DNA from: Solirubrum koreensis
GTDB lineage: Bacteria > Bacteroidota > Bacteroidia > Cytophagales > Hymenobacteraceae
Direction of reading: 5' to 3'
DNA length: 64,000 bases
Assembly (NCBI RefSeq): GCF_039541855.1
Contig: NZ_BAABHA010000015.1
Span: forward strand, 124,001-188,000
The first letter of the stretch is position 1. Each line of letters begins with the position of its first letter. This document shows positions 41,623 through 50,816 of the stretch, piece after piece. Made by a program: the position numbers and the translations under genes. The notes below the pieces were generated by a model, which worked only from the letters and a program-made list of their open reading frames with translations, searched no databases and was not told the origin of the DNA.

Positions 41623-42585
41623 ATGCGTACTACTGTTTCTTTTACCCGCCGCCTGGGGGCATTGCTGCTCCTGGCCAGCCTGAGCTTTACGGCCGCCACT
41701 GCCCAGCAGAAACCGGCTAAGCTCACCAACGGCACTCCCACCGTTACCACCTCCGACGGCGTAAAGCTCTTCGTGAAAGTATCGGGCCAGGGCCGCCCGT
41801 GCGTGTTCGTGCACGGCGGGCCCGGCGCCGGCAGCTACAGCTACGAGGCCCTGGGTGGCCGGGCGCTGGAAGACCAGCTGCAAATGATTTACCTCGACCA
41901 GCGCGGCAGCGGCCGGTCGCCCTCCGATCCGCAGAAAAACTACGCCCTCACGCGCCTCGTGCAGGATCTGGAAGATACCCGCCAGCAGCTCGGCCTCGAA
42001 AAATGGACGCTGATGGCCCACTCTTTCGGCGGCATTATTGCCACGGAATATGCGCGCCAGCACCCCACCCGCGTGGAGGCGCTTATTCTGGTGAACAGCA
42101 TCCTGAACCTGCCGGCCTCCATGGAAAGCATGGCCAGCTACGGCTACACGCTGCTGCCCGCCGAAGGCCGTCCGCCCCTGGACCCCGCCGCCCCACTGCC
42201 CCAGCGATGGGGCATGGTCGTGGGCATGCTAAACCAGCAAAAACTCATGGGCAAGCTGCAGTACTCCACCGATTCGGCCGCGGCCCGCGCCAACCAGGTA
42301 GCCCGCAGCGTGGAAACCAACCGCGAGCTGTCGGGCCAGGTGTTTCGCTACCCCGAGTTTGTGCAGGACCTCACGCCCGCCTCGGCCCAGCTTACCATGC
42401 CCGTGCTGGTAATTGCTGGCCGCGAAGACCACACCACCGGCCCCGAGCATCACAAAGCCTTTAAGTTTCCGAAGCAGCAGGTAGTGGTGCTGCCCGGCCG
42501 CCACAATGCCTTCCAGGAAACGCCCGCCGAGTTTAAGCAGGCCGTTACGGCTTTCGTGGGCAAGCTGCCCAAGGCTAAAAAGTAG
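41623..42585 (+). CDS. Exported alpha/beta hydrolase (proline iminopeptidase-like)
   Basis: 320 residues with a signal peptide (LGALLLLASLSFTAATAQQ, cut near 28). The alpha/beta-hydrolase core has the oxyanion motif FVHGGPGAGSYSY (about 62-74), the loop YLDQRGSGRSPSD (about 89-101), and the nucleophile elbow LMAHSFGGIIATEYARQ (about 129-145) with G/A-H-S-F-G. The Asp is probably in VIAGREDHTTG and the His in LPGRHNAFQETP near the C-terminus. Its mix of motifs is that of prolyl aminopeptidases and related esterases; the substrate is not set. Confidence 0.85.
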   Translation: MRTTVSFTRRLGALLLLASLSFTAATAQQKPAKLTNGTPTVTTSDGVKLFVKVSGQGRPCVFVHGGPGAGSYSYEALGGRALEDQLQMIYLDQRGSGRSPSDPQKNYALTRLVQDLEDTRQQLGLEKWTLMAHSFGGIIATEYARQHPTRVEALILVNSILNLPASMESMASYGYTLLPAEGRPPLDPAAPLPQRWGMVVGMLNQQKLMGKLQYSTDSAAARANQVARSVETNRELSGQVFRYPEFVQDLTPASAQLTMPVLVIAGREDHTTGPEHHKAFKFPKQQVVVLPGRHNAFQETPAEFKQAVTAFVGKLPKAKK

Positions 42586-42610
42586 GCCTGTTTCGCTTTC
42601 TTTTAACCAT

Positions 42611-42647
42611 AAACCGGCCCCGCTGCAAGTAGCAGCGGGGCCGGTTT
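42611..42647 (+). terminator. Terminator of the alpha/beta hydrolase gene
   Basis: 16-bp perfect stem (42611-42626 with 42632-42647), 5-nt loop, followed by GGTTTT on the plus strand. Confidence 0.85.
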
Positions 42648-42894
42648 GGTTTTGCAGTGTAGCAAGCGTTAAAGGTGGTTTGAACTGGCTTTGGGGCGGC
42701 ACGCCCCGAGCGGGAAGCCAAGCCGCGTAGCTTATTGCCGACTCCGGTATTGGCTTGATTTGCAAACAATCAGCCATTTGCAGCGCTAAATGGCAGGAGT
42801 AGCGCCGCAAAAACCTTTTCCAACGCAAAACTCCCCACGCAGCTTAACTTGCCTGAGCGAGTCTTTCCCCTGTTTGTCCTTTTCGCACCGCTCC

Positions 42895-45027
42895 ATGCAA
42901 ACCCCCCGTTACCCTATACCAAGCGCCTTGGTGCTGGCCAGCGCCCTGGCTTTGGCCGGTTGTGCTTCCAGCAAGCCCGCCCCCACCACTGCTGCGGCCA
43001 CGCCCGCTCCGGCCGCTACTCCCGCGCCTAACGACTTCCTGGCCGGCATTCCGGCTACCAGCGAAGGCCGCAGCATTAACGTGGCCGACATGGACCGCAG
43101 CGTTTCGCCCTGCGACGACTTCTTTCGCTTCTCGGGCGGAAACTGGCTCAAGAACAACCCGGTGCCCTCGTACACCACGCGGTGGGGCCCGCGCAACTTG
43201 CTCGGCGACCGTACCCAAACCCTGCTGCGCCAGATTCTGGAGGAATCCGCTCGTACGTCGGCGCCCAAGGGCTCGAACCAGCAAAAGGTGGGGGACTTTT
43301 ACGCCTCCGGCATGGACTCCACCGCGCTGGAAACAGCCGGCCTGAAATACCTGAAGCCCGAGCTGGCGCGCATTAACGCCGTGAAGGACCTGAAAAGCCT
43401 GCAAACCGAAGCAGCGCGGCAGCTCACCCTGGGCACGGGCGCCTTCTTCCGCGCCGGCGTGGGCCCCGACCGCAAACAGAGCACGGTGTACGCCGTGAAT
43501 CTGTCGCAGGGCGGTTTGGGAATGCCCGACCGCGACTACTACCTGAAGGACGACGCCCGCTCCAAGGCCATTCGCTCGGCCTACACCAATTACATGACGA
43601 ATACCTTCAAGCTGCTGGGCGACGACGACGCCACGGCCAGCAAGAAGGCGGCCGCCGTGGTGCGCGTGGAAACCCGTTTGGCGCAGGCTTCCAAAGACCG
43701 CGTGGCCCTGCGCAACCCGCAGGCCAGCTACAACAAGATGACGGTGGCCGAAGCCAACGCGCAGTTCCCGAACCTGGGCCTGCCCGCCATGCTGGCTCAG
43801 AATGGCCTCGGCGCCGCCAAAGAGGTAATTGTAGGTCAGCCCGACTTCTTCAAGGAGCTGAGCGCGGTGATGAAAACCGAGCCGCTGGCCGACCTCAAAA
43901 CCTACATGGCGTGGCAGCTGGTTAGCTCCCTGCCCTCGGCCTTGCCCAAAGCTTTCAGCGACGAAGCCTTCCGCTTTCAGCAGGTAATGAGCGGGGCCAA
44001 GCAGCAGCCGGTGCGCTGGAAACGCATGTTGGCTGCCACCGACGGCGCCCTTGGAGAAGCCTTCGGCCAGCTCTACGTCGACAAAGCTTTTTCGCCCGAA
44101 GCCAAGCAGAAGGCCCTGACGATGGTCAACGACATCAAAGCGTCGATGGCCTCGCACATTCAGAGCAACACCTGGATGAGCGACGCAACCAAGCAGGAAG
44201 CCTTAAAAAAGCTGAACGCCTTGCGCGTGAAAATTGGCTACCCCGACCAGTGGAAGGACTACTCCACGCTGAGCATCTCGCGCGAGTCGTACCTGAAAAA
44301 CCTGCTGGCCGTGCGACAGTGGAATTACCGCCAGAACGTGAAGAAGTTCGGCGGGCCTATTGACCGCAATGAGTGGGGCATGACGCCCTCCACCATTAAC
44401 GCGTACTACAACCCGCCAATGAACGAAATCGTGTTTCCGGCCGGGTACCTGCAGCCGCCGTTCTTCGACCCCGAAGCCGACGACGCGGTGAACTATGGCG
44501 CTATCGGCGGCGTAATCGGCCACGAAATCACCCACGGTTTCGACGACCAGGGCCGCCAGTACGACTCGGAGGGCAACCTGCGCGACTGGTGGACCAAGGC
44601 CGACGGCGAGGAGTTTACGCGCCGCGCCGCCGTGGTTGGCAATCAGTATTCAGCCTTCCAGCCGCTCGACTCGGTGTACGTGAACGGCAAGCTGACCATG
44701 GGTGAAAACCTGGCCGACTTTGCCGGCCTGACGGTGACCTACGGCGCCCTGCAAAAGCGCCTACAGGAAAAGTACGGCGACGCCCCACGGCCCAAAATCG
44801 ACGGCCTCACGCCCGAGCAGCGCTTTTTCCTCTCGTGGGCCCAGCTGCGCCGCTCTAACATTCGGCCCGAGGCCCTGCGCCAGCAGATCCTCACCGATCC
44901 GCACTCCCCCGACCAGTACCGTACGCTGGGGCCGCTCATGAACATGCCGCAGTTCTATCAGGCTTTCGGCTGCCAGCCCGGCCAGAAAATGGTGCGCCCC
45001 GACGCCGAGCGCGCCGTTATTTGGTAA
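42895..45027 (+). CDS. M13-family (neprilysin/PepO-like) metallopeptidase lipoprotein, copy 1
   Basis: 710 residues from the ATG at 42895. Signal peptide with lipobox LAGC (Cys about 23), then a Pro/Ala/Thr-rich linker. The M13 N-terminal domain starts at VSPCDDFFRFSGGNWLKNNPVP (about 68-89). The zinc site is GGVIGHEITHGFDDQGRQYD (about 538-557), with NAYYNPPMNEIVFPAGYLQPPFF before it, ENLADFAGLTVTYGAL (Glu third ligand), and the NIRPEALRQQILTDPHSPDQYR and CQPGQKM motifs near the end. Probably anchored in the outer membrane and processes small peptides. A paralogue follows in tandem. Confidence 0.92.
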   Translation: MQTPRYPIPSALVLASALALAGCASSKPAPTTAAATPAPAATPAPNDFLAGIPATSEGRSINVADMDRSVSPCDDFFRFSGGNWLKNNPVPSYTTRWGPRNLLGDRTQTLLRQILEESARTSAPKGSNQQKVGDFYASGMDSTALETAGLKYLKPELARINAVKDLKSLQTEAARQLTLGTGAFFRAGVGPDRKQSTVYAVNLSQGGLGMPDRDYYLKDDARSKAIRSAYTNYMTNTFKLLGDDDATASKKAAAVVRVETRLAQASKDRVALRNPQASYNKMTVAEANAQFPNLGLPAMLAQNGLGAAKEVIVGQPDFFKELSAVMKTEPLADLKTYMAWQLVSSLPSALPKAFSDEAFRFQQVMSGAKQQPVRWKRMLAATDGALGEAFGQLYVDKAFSPEAKQKALTMVNDIKASMASHIQSNTWMSDATKQEALKKLNALRVKIGYPDQWKDYSTLSISRESYLKNLLAVRQWNYRQNVKKFGGPIDRNEWGMTPSTINAYYNPPMNEIVFPAGYLQPPFFDPEADDAVNYGAIGGVIGHEITHGFDDQGRQYDSEGNLRDWWTKADGEEFTRRAAVVGNQYSAFQPLDSVYVNGKLTMGENLADFAGLTVTYGALQKRLQEKYGDAPRPKIDGLTPEQRFFLSWAQLRRSNIRPEALRQQILTDPHSPDQYRTLGPLMNMPQFYQAFGCQPGQKMVRPDAERAVIW

Positions 45028-45030
45028 CTC

Positions 45031-45072
45031 AACGCAAGTTCCCCACCTCGGTCGAGGTGGGGAACTTGCGTT
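45031..45072. terminator. Hairpin between the two M13 genes
   Basis: A 19-bp perfect stem (45031-45049 with 45054-45072) with a 4-nt loop, but no immediate T run. It lies 3 bp past the stop of copy 1 and 48 bp before the start of copy 2, so it could be a terminator, attenuator or RNA-stability element. Confidence 0.65.
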
Positions 45073-45120
45073 AACGCGAATAGTTTTTACTTCACACCCC
45101 TTCACTTTTCCCATTACTCT

Positions 45121-47247
45121 ATGCTTTCCCACCGTTTCTTTTTGCTGACCCTAGGCACGGCTGCCGGCCTGGCTTTGGGCGGCTGCGCTTCCAGCACGCC
45201 AGCCACCGCGCCGGCTACCACCGCGGCGTCCACCACCGAAACAACGACCACGGCTACCGCATCGGCCGGCCCGATTTTGCCGGGCGTAGGTCTGGATCCT
45301 AACAACGTTGACAAGTCGGTGTCGCCCTGCGACGACTTCTTCCAGTACGCCTCCGGTACCTGGCTGAAGAACAACCCCGTGCCGGCCGCCGAGTCGCGCT
45401 GGAGCTCCTGGAACGGCCTGATCAACCAGAACGAGGCCGTGATGCGCCAGATTCTGGAAACGTCGGCCGCCAATACCTCGGCCCAAAAAGGCTCGAACCT
45501 GCAAAAGGTGGGCGACTTTTACGCCACGGCTATGGACTCGATGGCCATTGAAAAAGCCGGCCTGAAGTACCTGCAGCCCGAGCTGGCCCGCATAAACGCC
45601 GTGAAAGACCTGAAGGGCTTGCAGAGCGAATTGGTGCGCGCCCAGCGCATGCAAACCCGCTCCGTATTCGGATTGGGCGTGAACCAGGACCGCAAAAAGA
45701 GCACCGAGTACGCCCTGTACCTCAGCCAAGGCGGCCTCACCCTGCCCGACCGCGACTACTACCTGAAGGACGACGCCCGCTCGAAAACCATCCGCTCGGC
45801 CTACACTACCTACCTGACCAACATGTTTAAGATGTTGGGCGACAAGGAAGCGACGGCGGCTAAAAACGCAGCTACGGTGCTGCGCATTGAAACGCGCCTA
45901 GCCAAAGCCAGCAAGGACCGCGTGGCCCTGCGCGACCCGTACGCCAACTACAACAAGATGACGGTGGCCGAGGCTAACGCGCAGTTCCCGAACCTGGGCC
46001 TGACCACCATGCTGCCCGCTATGGGCCTGGGCTCGGCCAAGGAAGTTATTGTGGGCCAGCCGGAGTTTCTGAAAGAAGCCAGCGCCGCCCTCAAGCAGGA
46101 GCCGCTTTCCGACTGGAAAACCTACCTGCGCGCCCACTTGGTGAATTCGGTGGCGTCGGCGCTGCCCAAGGCGTTTGTCGACGAGTCGTTCCGGTTCCAG
46201 CAAGTGCTGACGGGCGCCAAGCAGCAGCAGCCACGCTGGAAGCGTATGCTCCGGGCTACCGATGGCTCGTTGGGCGAAGCCTTCGGCCAACTCTACGTGG
46301 ACAAGGCCTTCAAGCCCGAAACCAAGCAGAAGGCCATGGAGATGGTGCAAAACATCAAGGAGGCCATGGGCGAACATATCCAGAACTTGGAATGGATGAG
46401 CCCAGCCACCAAGACGGAGGCCATGAAGAAGCTAAATGCCTTCACGGTGAAAATCGGCTACCCGGATAAGTGGAAGGACTATTCGGCTCTGAACATTTCG
46501 CGCGAGTCGTACCTGAAGAACATGCTGGCCGCCCGCGAGTGGGAGTTTAAGGACAACGTAAGCCGCTACGGCAAGCCCATTGACCGGTCGGTGTGGGGCA
46601 TGACGCCGCCCACGGTTAACGCCTACTACAACTCTTCGCTCAACGAGATTGTGTTCCCGGCCGGCATCATGCAGCCGCCCTTCTTCGACCCCAACGCCGA
46701 CGACGCCGTGAACTACGGCGGCATGGGCGCGGTAATCGGCCACGAAATCACCCACGGTTTCGACGACCGCGGCCGCCAATCCGACGCCGAGGGCAACCTG
46801 CGCGACTGGTGGACCAAGGAAGATGCCGCCGAATTCACGAAGCGCGCCGACATGGTGGGCGCGCAGTACTCGGCCTTCCAGCCGCTCGATTCGGTTTTCG
46901 TGAACGGTAAGCTCACCATGGGCGAAAACCTCGCTGACTTCGGTGGCCTGGCCCTGGCTTACTCGGCGCTGCAAAAGCAGCTGCAGAAGCAGTACGGCAG
47001 CAACCCGCGTCCGCAGTACGACGGCTTCTCACCCGAGCAGCGCTTCTTCCTCGCCTGGGCGCAGGTATGGCGCACGAATGCCCGCCCCGAGTACCTGCGC
47101 CAGCAAGTGCTTACCGACCCGCACAGCCCCGCGCAGTTCCGTACGAACGGCCCGCTGATGAACATGCCTGAGTTCTTCGACGCCTTCGGCTGCAAAGAGC
47201 AAGGCAAGATGGTGCGCAAGCAAAACGAGCGTGCCCGTATCTGGTAA
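45121..47247 (+). CDS. M13-family metallopeptidase lipoprotein, copy 2
   Basis: 708 residues. Lipobox LGGC (Cys about 22) and a Thr/Ala-rich linker precede the conserved start DKSVSPCDDFFQYASGTWLKNNPVP. Zinc site HEITHGFDDRGRQ, ENLADFGGLALAYSALQ, and terminal NARPEYLRQQVLTDPHSPAQFR, CKEQGKM. Very similar to copy 1 over the whole length, so a tandem duplication. Small differences in substrate-facing loops (for example TTMLPAMGLGSAKE against AMLAQNGLGAAKE) may give different specificity. Confidence 0.92.
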   Translation: MLSHRFFLLTLGTAAGLALGGCASSTPATAPATTAASTTETTTTATASAGPILPGVGLDPNNVDKSVSPCDDFFQYASGTWLKNNPVPAAESRWSSWNGLINQNEAVMRQILETSAANTSAQKGSNLQKVGDFYATAMDSMAIEKAGLKYLQPELARINAVKDLKGLQSELVRAQRMQTRSVFGLGVNQDRKKSTEYALYLSQGGLTLPDRDYYLKDDARSKTIRSAYTTYLTNMFKMLGDKEATAAKNAATVLRIETRLAKASKDRVALRDPYANYNKMTVAEANAQFPNLGLTTMLPAMGLGSAKEVIVGQPEFLKEASAALKQEPLSDWKTYLRAHLVNSVASALPKAFVDESFRFQQVLTGAKQQQPRWKRMLRATDGSLGEAFGQLYVDKAFKPETKQKAMEMVQNIKEAMGEHIQNLEWMSPATKTEAMKKLNAFTVKIGYPDKWKDYSALNISRESYLKNMLAAREWEFKDNVSRYGKPIDRSVWGMTPPTVNAYYNSSLNEIVFPAGIMQPPFFDPNADDAVNYGGMGAVIGHEITHGFDDRGRQSDAEGNLRDWWTKEDAAEFTKRADMVGAQYSAFQPLDSVFVNGKLTMGENLADFGGLALAYSALQKQLQKQYGSNPRPQYDGFSPEQRFFLAWAQVWRTNARPEYLRQQVLTDPHSPAQFRTNGPLMNMPEFFDAFGCKEQGKMVRKQNERARIW

Positions 47248-47266
47248 GTTCATCGTTGCCCATGCC

Positions 47267-47301
47267 CCAAAGCCGGTTTGCACCTTGCAGACCGGCTTTG
47301 G
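47267..47301. terminator. Terminator between M13 copy 2 and the convergent lipoprotein gene
   Basis: 11-bp stem (47267-47277 with 47291-47301), AT-rich base, in the short gap between convergent genes. Confidence 0.7.
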
Positions 47302-47308
47302 TGTTTGG

Positions 47309-48937
47309 TTACGGAGCGGGGTTTTCCAATGCTGCCAACGCCGCGCGAAGCTCGGCGGAGCTTACGGGCTTGAGGTACAACAGCGGCGCTACGGCGGCGG
47401 CGCCCAGCGTGGTGGTGTGCAGCGCCAAGTGGGTTTGTCCCTGGGCTTGTTTCAGGGCCACTACGGTTACCCGCTCTTGGGCAGGCACTTGGGGAAATAC
47501 ATAACCAGTTGCAGTTGCTTGTCCGGGCAATACTGCTTTGAAGCGGTGAAACACCAAGTACGCTCTTGTATGGTTTCCGGGCTCGGTAGTTACGGCGAAG
47601 AGCATCGGTTGCGCGTTGTTTGGGAACAGCCGGTCGCAGTTGATCCAGCCCAAGTTGGCGGCACTAAAAACATAACTTCCCAGCGAGTCTACACCACTGA
47701 CTGTGGGCTCTTTTCCCAGGGAGGAAAATCCCTCCCTCGCGTACAGCCGGCCGTTGCGAGCAAAACCCACCTCAAGAACTACCCTGCCCTCAACGGGCAG
47801 TGCCGGTAGGCGGGTACGGGGCTTAAAGCGCAGCCGGCGCGGAGCCACGTAGGGCGCTGGCTGGCTGCTTCGCCGAACCGGGCCCTGGAGAACCGCCGGC
47901 CGGAACGCAGGAAGCTGCATAGCAGCTTGCTCAATTGATTTGGTCAGCTCAGGGTCGTTGGCCCCCTGCATTTGCACCCGTACCCGCTGCACCTTGCCCA
48001 CAGCATCGATGGCGAGGTAAACCCGAGCGTATTTCAGCAGAGGCCCGCTCATGTTTACTCTGGCGTGGCGCAGGCTGCGCTTATCAGAAAAGGTTTGGTT
48101 GTCTTTCAGTCGTTTGCGCGTGGCGCTGGAATACGGAATAGCCCTGCGGAACCGCCGGGTCAGGGCACCGCTCTTCTCAGCAGAATACGGGTCATGCTCA
48201 ATAAAGTCGGTGCGCTTACGCGCAGGGCGGGGGCGCTGCCAGTCGAGCCCGTGTGCGGTGGTCACGCCGCTGTAAAGCTGCATACCGGGCCTGGGTGCCG
48301 CCGCCGGCATCTGAATCAGAATTTCGGTGCCGGAGCGCACGCCGCAGGCGCGTCCGTCGGCTGTTTGGGCCCGCAGGTGCAGCATGCCACCCGTCTCGAG
48401 CAAGTTGGGCCCCGAGGTGGTCGTTAAGTTGGCCAGCAGAATATCGGCTATTTGATAGAACTCCTGCACCTGCAGCTCAATGGGGCCGCGCATCGCCGCC
48501 GAGTCGAGCGGAACCAAGCTGCCCGCTGGGAGCAGTATCGCCGTGCCCTCGGCGCAGCGCAGCACTGTGTCGCGGCCGGGCTGCACCCAAAAACGCTCGG
48601 CCGGCTTTTCGTATTCGGCAAATCGACCGGCCGCAGTGGCGGGGGACTCGGGCAGGGCGTTGGGCAAGGCACCGGCTGGGGTGGGCAAACGCTCTTTTCG
48701 TTCAGCCGTTGCCCAGTGCCGGGCCGCCCGTGAGGCATAGCGCTGTTTGGCCCGGGCGGTTTTCGAGACTGGCGGAACTACCGCCGGGGCGGCCTCCGCC
48801 GGCTTGGTGGGAGCGGCCGCATACGCCCGCGCTGCCTGGGGCGCCCCCGCCGCGGCGGGTTCGGTGCGGGAGGCGTCGCGGGTGCATCCGACCAGCAGGC
48901 CCCAGAGAAAAAAGGCAGCAGCGTAGCGGTAGCGCAT
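47309..48937 (-). CDS. Large lipoprotein with carboxypeptidase/ZU5-like and TonB-C-like regions
   Basis: 542 residues. Lipobox LVGC (Cys about 18). The next ~100 residues are Ala/Pro/Arg-rich and disordered. A region about 118-205 (DTVLRCAEGTAILLPAGSLVPLDSAAMRGPIELQVQEFYQIADILLANLTTTSGPNLLETGGMLHLRAQTADGR) resembles the ZU5-like beta domain of Bacteroidetes surface proteins. Residues about 305-350 (YLAIDAVGKVQRVRVQMQGANDPELTKSIEQAAMQLPAFRPAV) look like a TonB C-terminal-type fold. No enzyme motif. Not assignable to a known family with confidence. Confidence 0.6.
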   Translation of the reverse strand: MRYRYAAAFFLWGLLVGCTRDASRTEPAAAGAPQAARAYAAAPTKPAEAAPAVVPPVSKTARAKQRYASRAARHWATAERKERLPTPAGALPNALPESPATAAGRFAEYEKPAERFWVQPGRDTVLRCAEGTAILLPAGSLVPLDSAAMRGPIELQVQEFYQIADILLANLTTTSGPNLLETGGMLHLRAQTADGRACGVRSGTEILIQMPAAAPRPGMQLYSGVTTAHGLDWQRPRPARKRTDFIEHDPYSAEKSGALTRRFRRAIPYSSATRKRLKDNQTFSDKRSLRHARVNMSGPLLKYARVYLAIDAVGKVQRVRVQMQGANDPELTKSIEQAAMQLPAFRPAVLQGPVRRSSQPAPYVAPRRLRFKPRTRLPALPVEGRVVLEVGFARNGRLYAREGFSSLGKEPTVSGVDSLGSYVFSAANLGWINCDRLFPNNAQPMLFAVTTEPGNHTRAYLVFHRFKAVLPGQATATGYVFPQVPAQERVTVVALKQAQGQTHLALHTTTLGAAAVAPLLYLKPVSSAELRAALAALENPAP

Positions 48938-49082
48938 AGGAAGAAGATAGCACAGAAGGGCCTGAAGGTAGAAACAAATGCCGGTGCGTCTTCCGGCTCA
49001 GCCAGAACGCGTAAACGCTGGCCCGCAGTATTTCCACCTGCTTCCTGCCCGCCAATCGGAGCCTTCTGGCTCCGGGGGCGTC

Positions 49083-50816
49083 CTACGGCTGAGCGCGACC
49101 CCAACCTAACAGCCAGCTGAGGTAGCCGGGCACAGTGCGGGTGGGCTTTTCGGCCACTTGCGTGGGCTGCGTTCGGATCTTTCCGCGGCGGTGCTTGCCG
49201 GTAGCAGGTTTAGCCGGTACAGCTTTGGCCTGCGCCAATACGGCCGGCGGCACCGGCACGCGGAACTGCAACGTAGGGCTGCCTTCCAGGGCGTACACCG
49301 GTTGCTCGTTGGTATCCGCACTTTGGTTGTACTCGATGATGCGGGCGTAATAGGTTTTGCCGGGCGTGAGCTGCTGAACGTTCACGGTGCTATCGGTTCC
49401 GGCAGCAATGGCAAAGGTGCCGTTGGTTAAGGCCGTGCCGTACCCGAACGTGCTACTGGCTGCGTAAGCCACGCCTTCCTGTGGCAGGGCATCCACGGGC
49501 TTGCCTTCGCGCAGTAGCACCAAGCGGTGCGTACCGTCGCCGTTTGCCCAGCTAAGGCGGGCTGTGCCAGCGGTGGTAGTGGTGGCGCTAGGCTTGGTAG
49601 CTTGTTCGGTGGGCGGCAGTAGGTCGAGGGTGGGCCAGTCGTTGGAACTGTTGATGCAGTCCCAACCCAGATCTTCGAGGTCGTTCCAGAAACGGTTTGG
49701 CTCGGGGTGGCCGTTCAACAGAATGGCCCAGGTATAGCCTTCTGAGTTCGTGGCTACGCAAGTGGCGGTGCCATCGAGGGAGCCGGTGTGCCAGCGTACC
49801 CGGCCTTTGGTTACCATCCAGCCTTTGGCGTAGCGGCGGTTTTGCTCGGAGGGCTGCAGCATATCGGCCACCGTAGCGGGCATGAGTATATCGGGGCGGG
49901 TAGAGGCGCCGTCGACGGCCAACAGCAAGCGAACTAAGTCGCGGGCCGAGAAAACCCAGCCGCCGTGCGCATTCATGGCTTCCAGGTTACGGCCACCGTA
50001 CGGGTAAGGCACTTTCTGGCCGGTGCCGTAGCACGAAGCCGTTTCCTCGCTGCTGAAGTACTCGGCCTCGTAGGTGAGCTTATCGGCCCGCAGGTTTCTT
50101 CCAAGATGTGCTTCGCGCACGCCACTGGGAGCCAGGATGTTTTGCTGAACCCAGGCTTCGTACCGCTGCCCGGTAACGCGTTCCAGCACTTTGCCCAGCA
50201 CCAGGTAGCCGATGTTAGAATACGCGAAGCGGCTGCCGGGCGTAAAGTCGAGGCCTTTGCCCAGCAGGAAGCGCACCAGCGTGGAGTCGCCCACGGGATT
50301 GGGTACGTGCAGGGTTTCGGCTACGTGCAGCGGAAACTCAATGGGGTCGGAGCTGGAGAAGCCGTCGACGCCGGCGTTGCGGTTCCAGCCGCCGGCGTGT
50401 TCCAACAGCTGCTGCACGGTTATGTCGTAGATGCGGGCGTCGGTAATTACTTCGGTGTAGTAGGCGTCGGGCAGGTAGCCCGCGGGGCCGAATACTTTGT
50501 GGTCGAGGGCCAGGCGGCCTTCTTCGGCCAGCTTCATAATGGCCACGGCCGTTACCGGCTTCGACACGCTGGCTACCCGCATTTGGTGGTGCGGCTGCAT
50601 GGGCACGGTGCGGGCGAGGTCGGCGTAGCCAAAGCCGCGCGAGTACACCAAGCGGCCGTCTCGGCTAATGGCTACCGTGGCGCCGGGAATCTTCCAGCGC
50701 TGCATAAACTTCGTCACCATGGCGTCGCAGCGCTCAAGCTCTGGTACGGAAACACCTGTTTGGGCAAGTGCCGGAACGGCTAGCAGCCCCAGAAACAGGG
50801 CCAATATTTTCTTCAC
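49083..50816 (-). CDS. Exported serine hydrolase (class C beta-lactamase/DD-peptidase-like) with beta-sandwich tail
   Basis: 577 residues. Signal peptide (LALFLGLLAVPALAQ). The serine beta-lactamase-like domain has the catalytic Ser-x-x-Lys in RVASVSKPVTAVAIM (about 80-94; S-V-S-K, Ser85, Lys88), a Tyr-x-Asn at YSNIGYLVLGKV (about 199-210), and HTGSLDG (about 345) as the KTG-like box. Residues about 410-515 form a fibronectin-III-like tail (ARLSWANGDGTHRLVLLREGKP, VQQLTPGKTYYARIIEYNQSA), followed by a basic C-terminus rich in Lys/Arg. Family includes esterases and D-aminopeptidases. Confidence 0.85.
   Translation of the reverse strand: MKKILALFLGLLAVPALAQTGVSVPELERCDAMVTKFMQRWKIPGATVAISRDGRLVYSRGFGYADLARTVPMQPHHQMRVASVSKPVTAVAIMKLAEEGRLALDHKVFGPAGYLPDAYYTEVITDARIYDITVQQLLEHAGGWNRNAGVDGFSSSDPIEFPLHVAETLHVPNPVGDSTLVRFLLGKGLDFTPGSRFAYSNIGYLVLGKVLERVTGQRYEAWVQQNILAPSGVREAHLGRNLRADKLTYEAEYFSSEETASCYGTGQKVPYPYGGRNLEAMNAHGGWVFSARDLVRLLLAVDGASTRPDILMPATVADMLQPSEQNRRYAKGWMVTKGRVRWHTGSLDGTATCVATNSEGYTWAILLNGHPEPNRFWNDLEDLGWDCINSSNDWPTLDLLPPTEQATKPSATTTTAGTARLSWANGDGTHRLVLLREGKPVDALPQEGVAYAASSTFGYGTALTNGTFAIAAGTDSTVNVQQLTPGKTYYARIIEYNQSADTNEQPVYALEGSPTLQFRVPVPPAVLAQAKAVPAKPATGKHRRGKIRTQPTQVAEKPTRTVPGYLSWLLGWGRAQP

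Noticed and set aside
42844..44157. 437-codon frame antisense to the first M13 gene
   Set aside because: Arg/Gly/Val-rich shadow opposite a clear peptidase.
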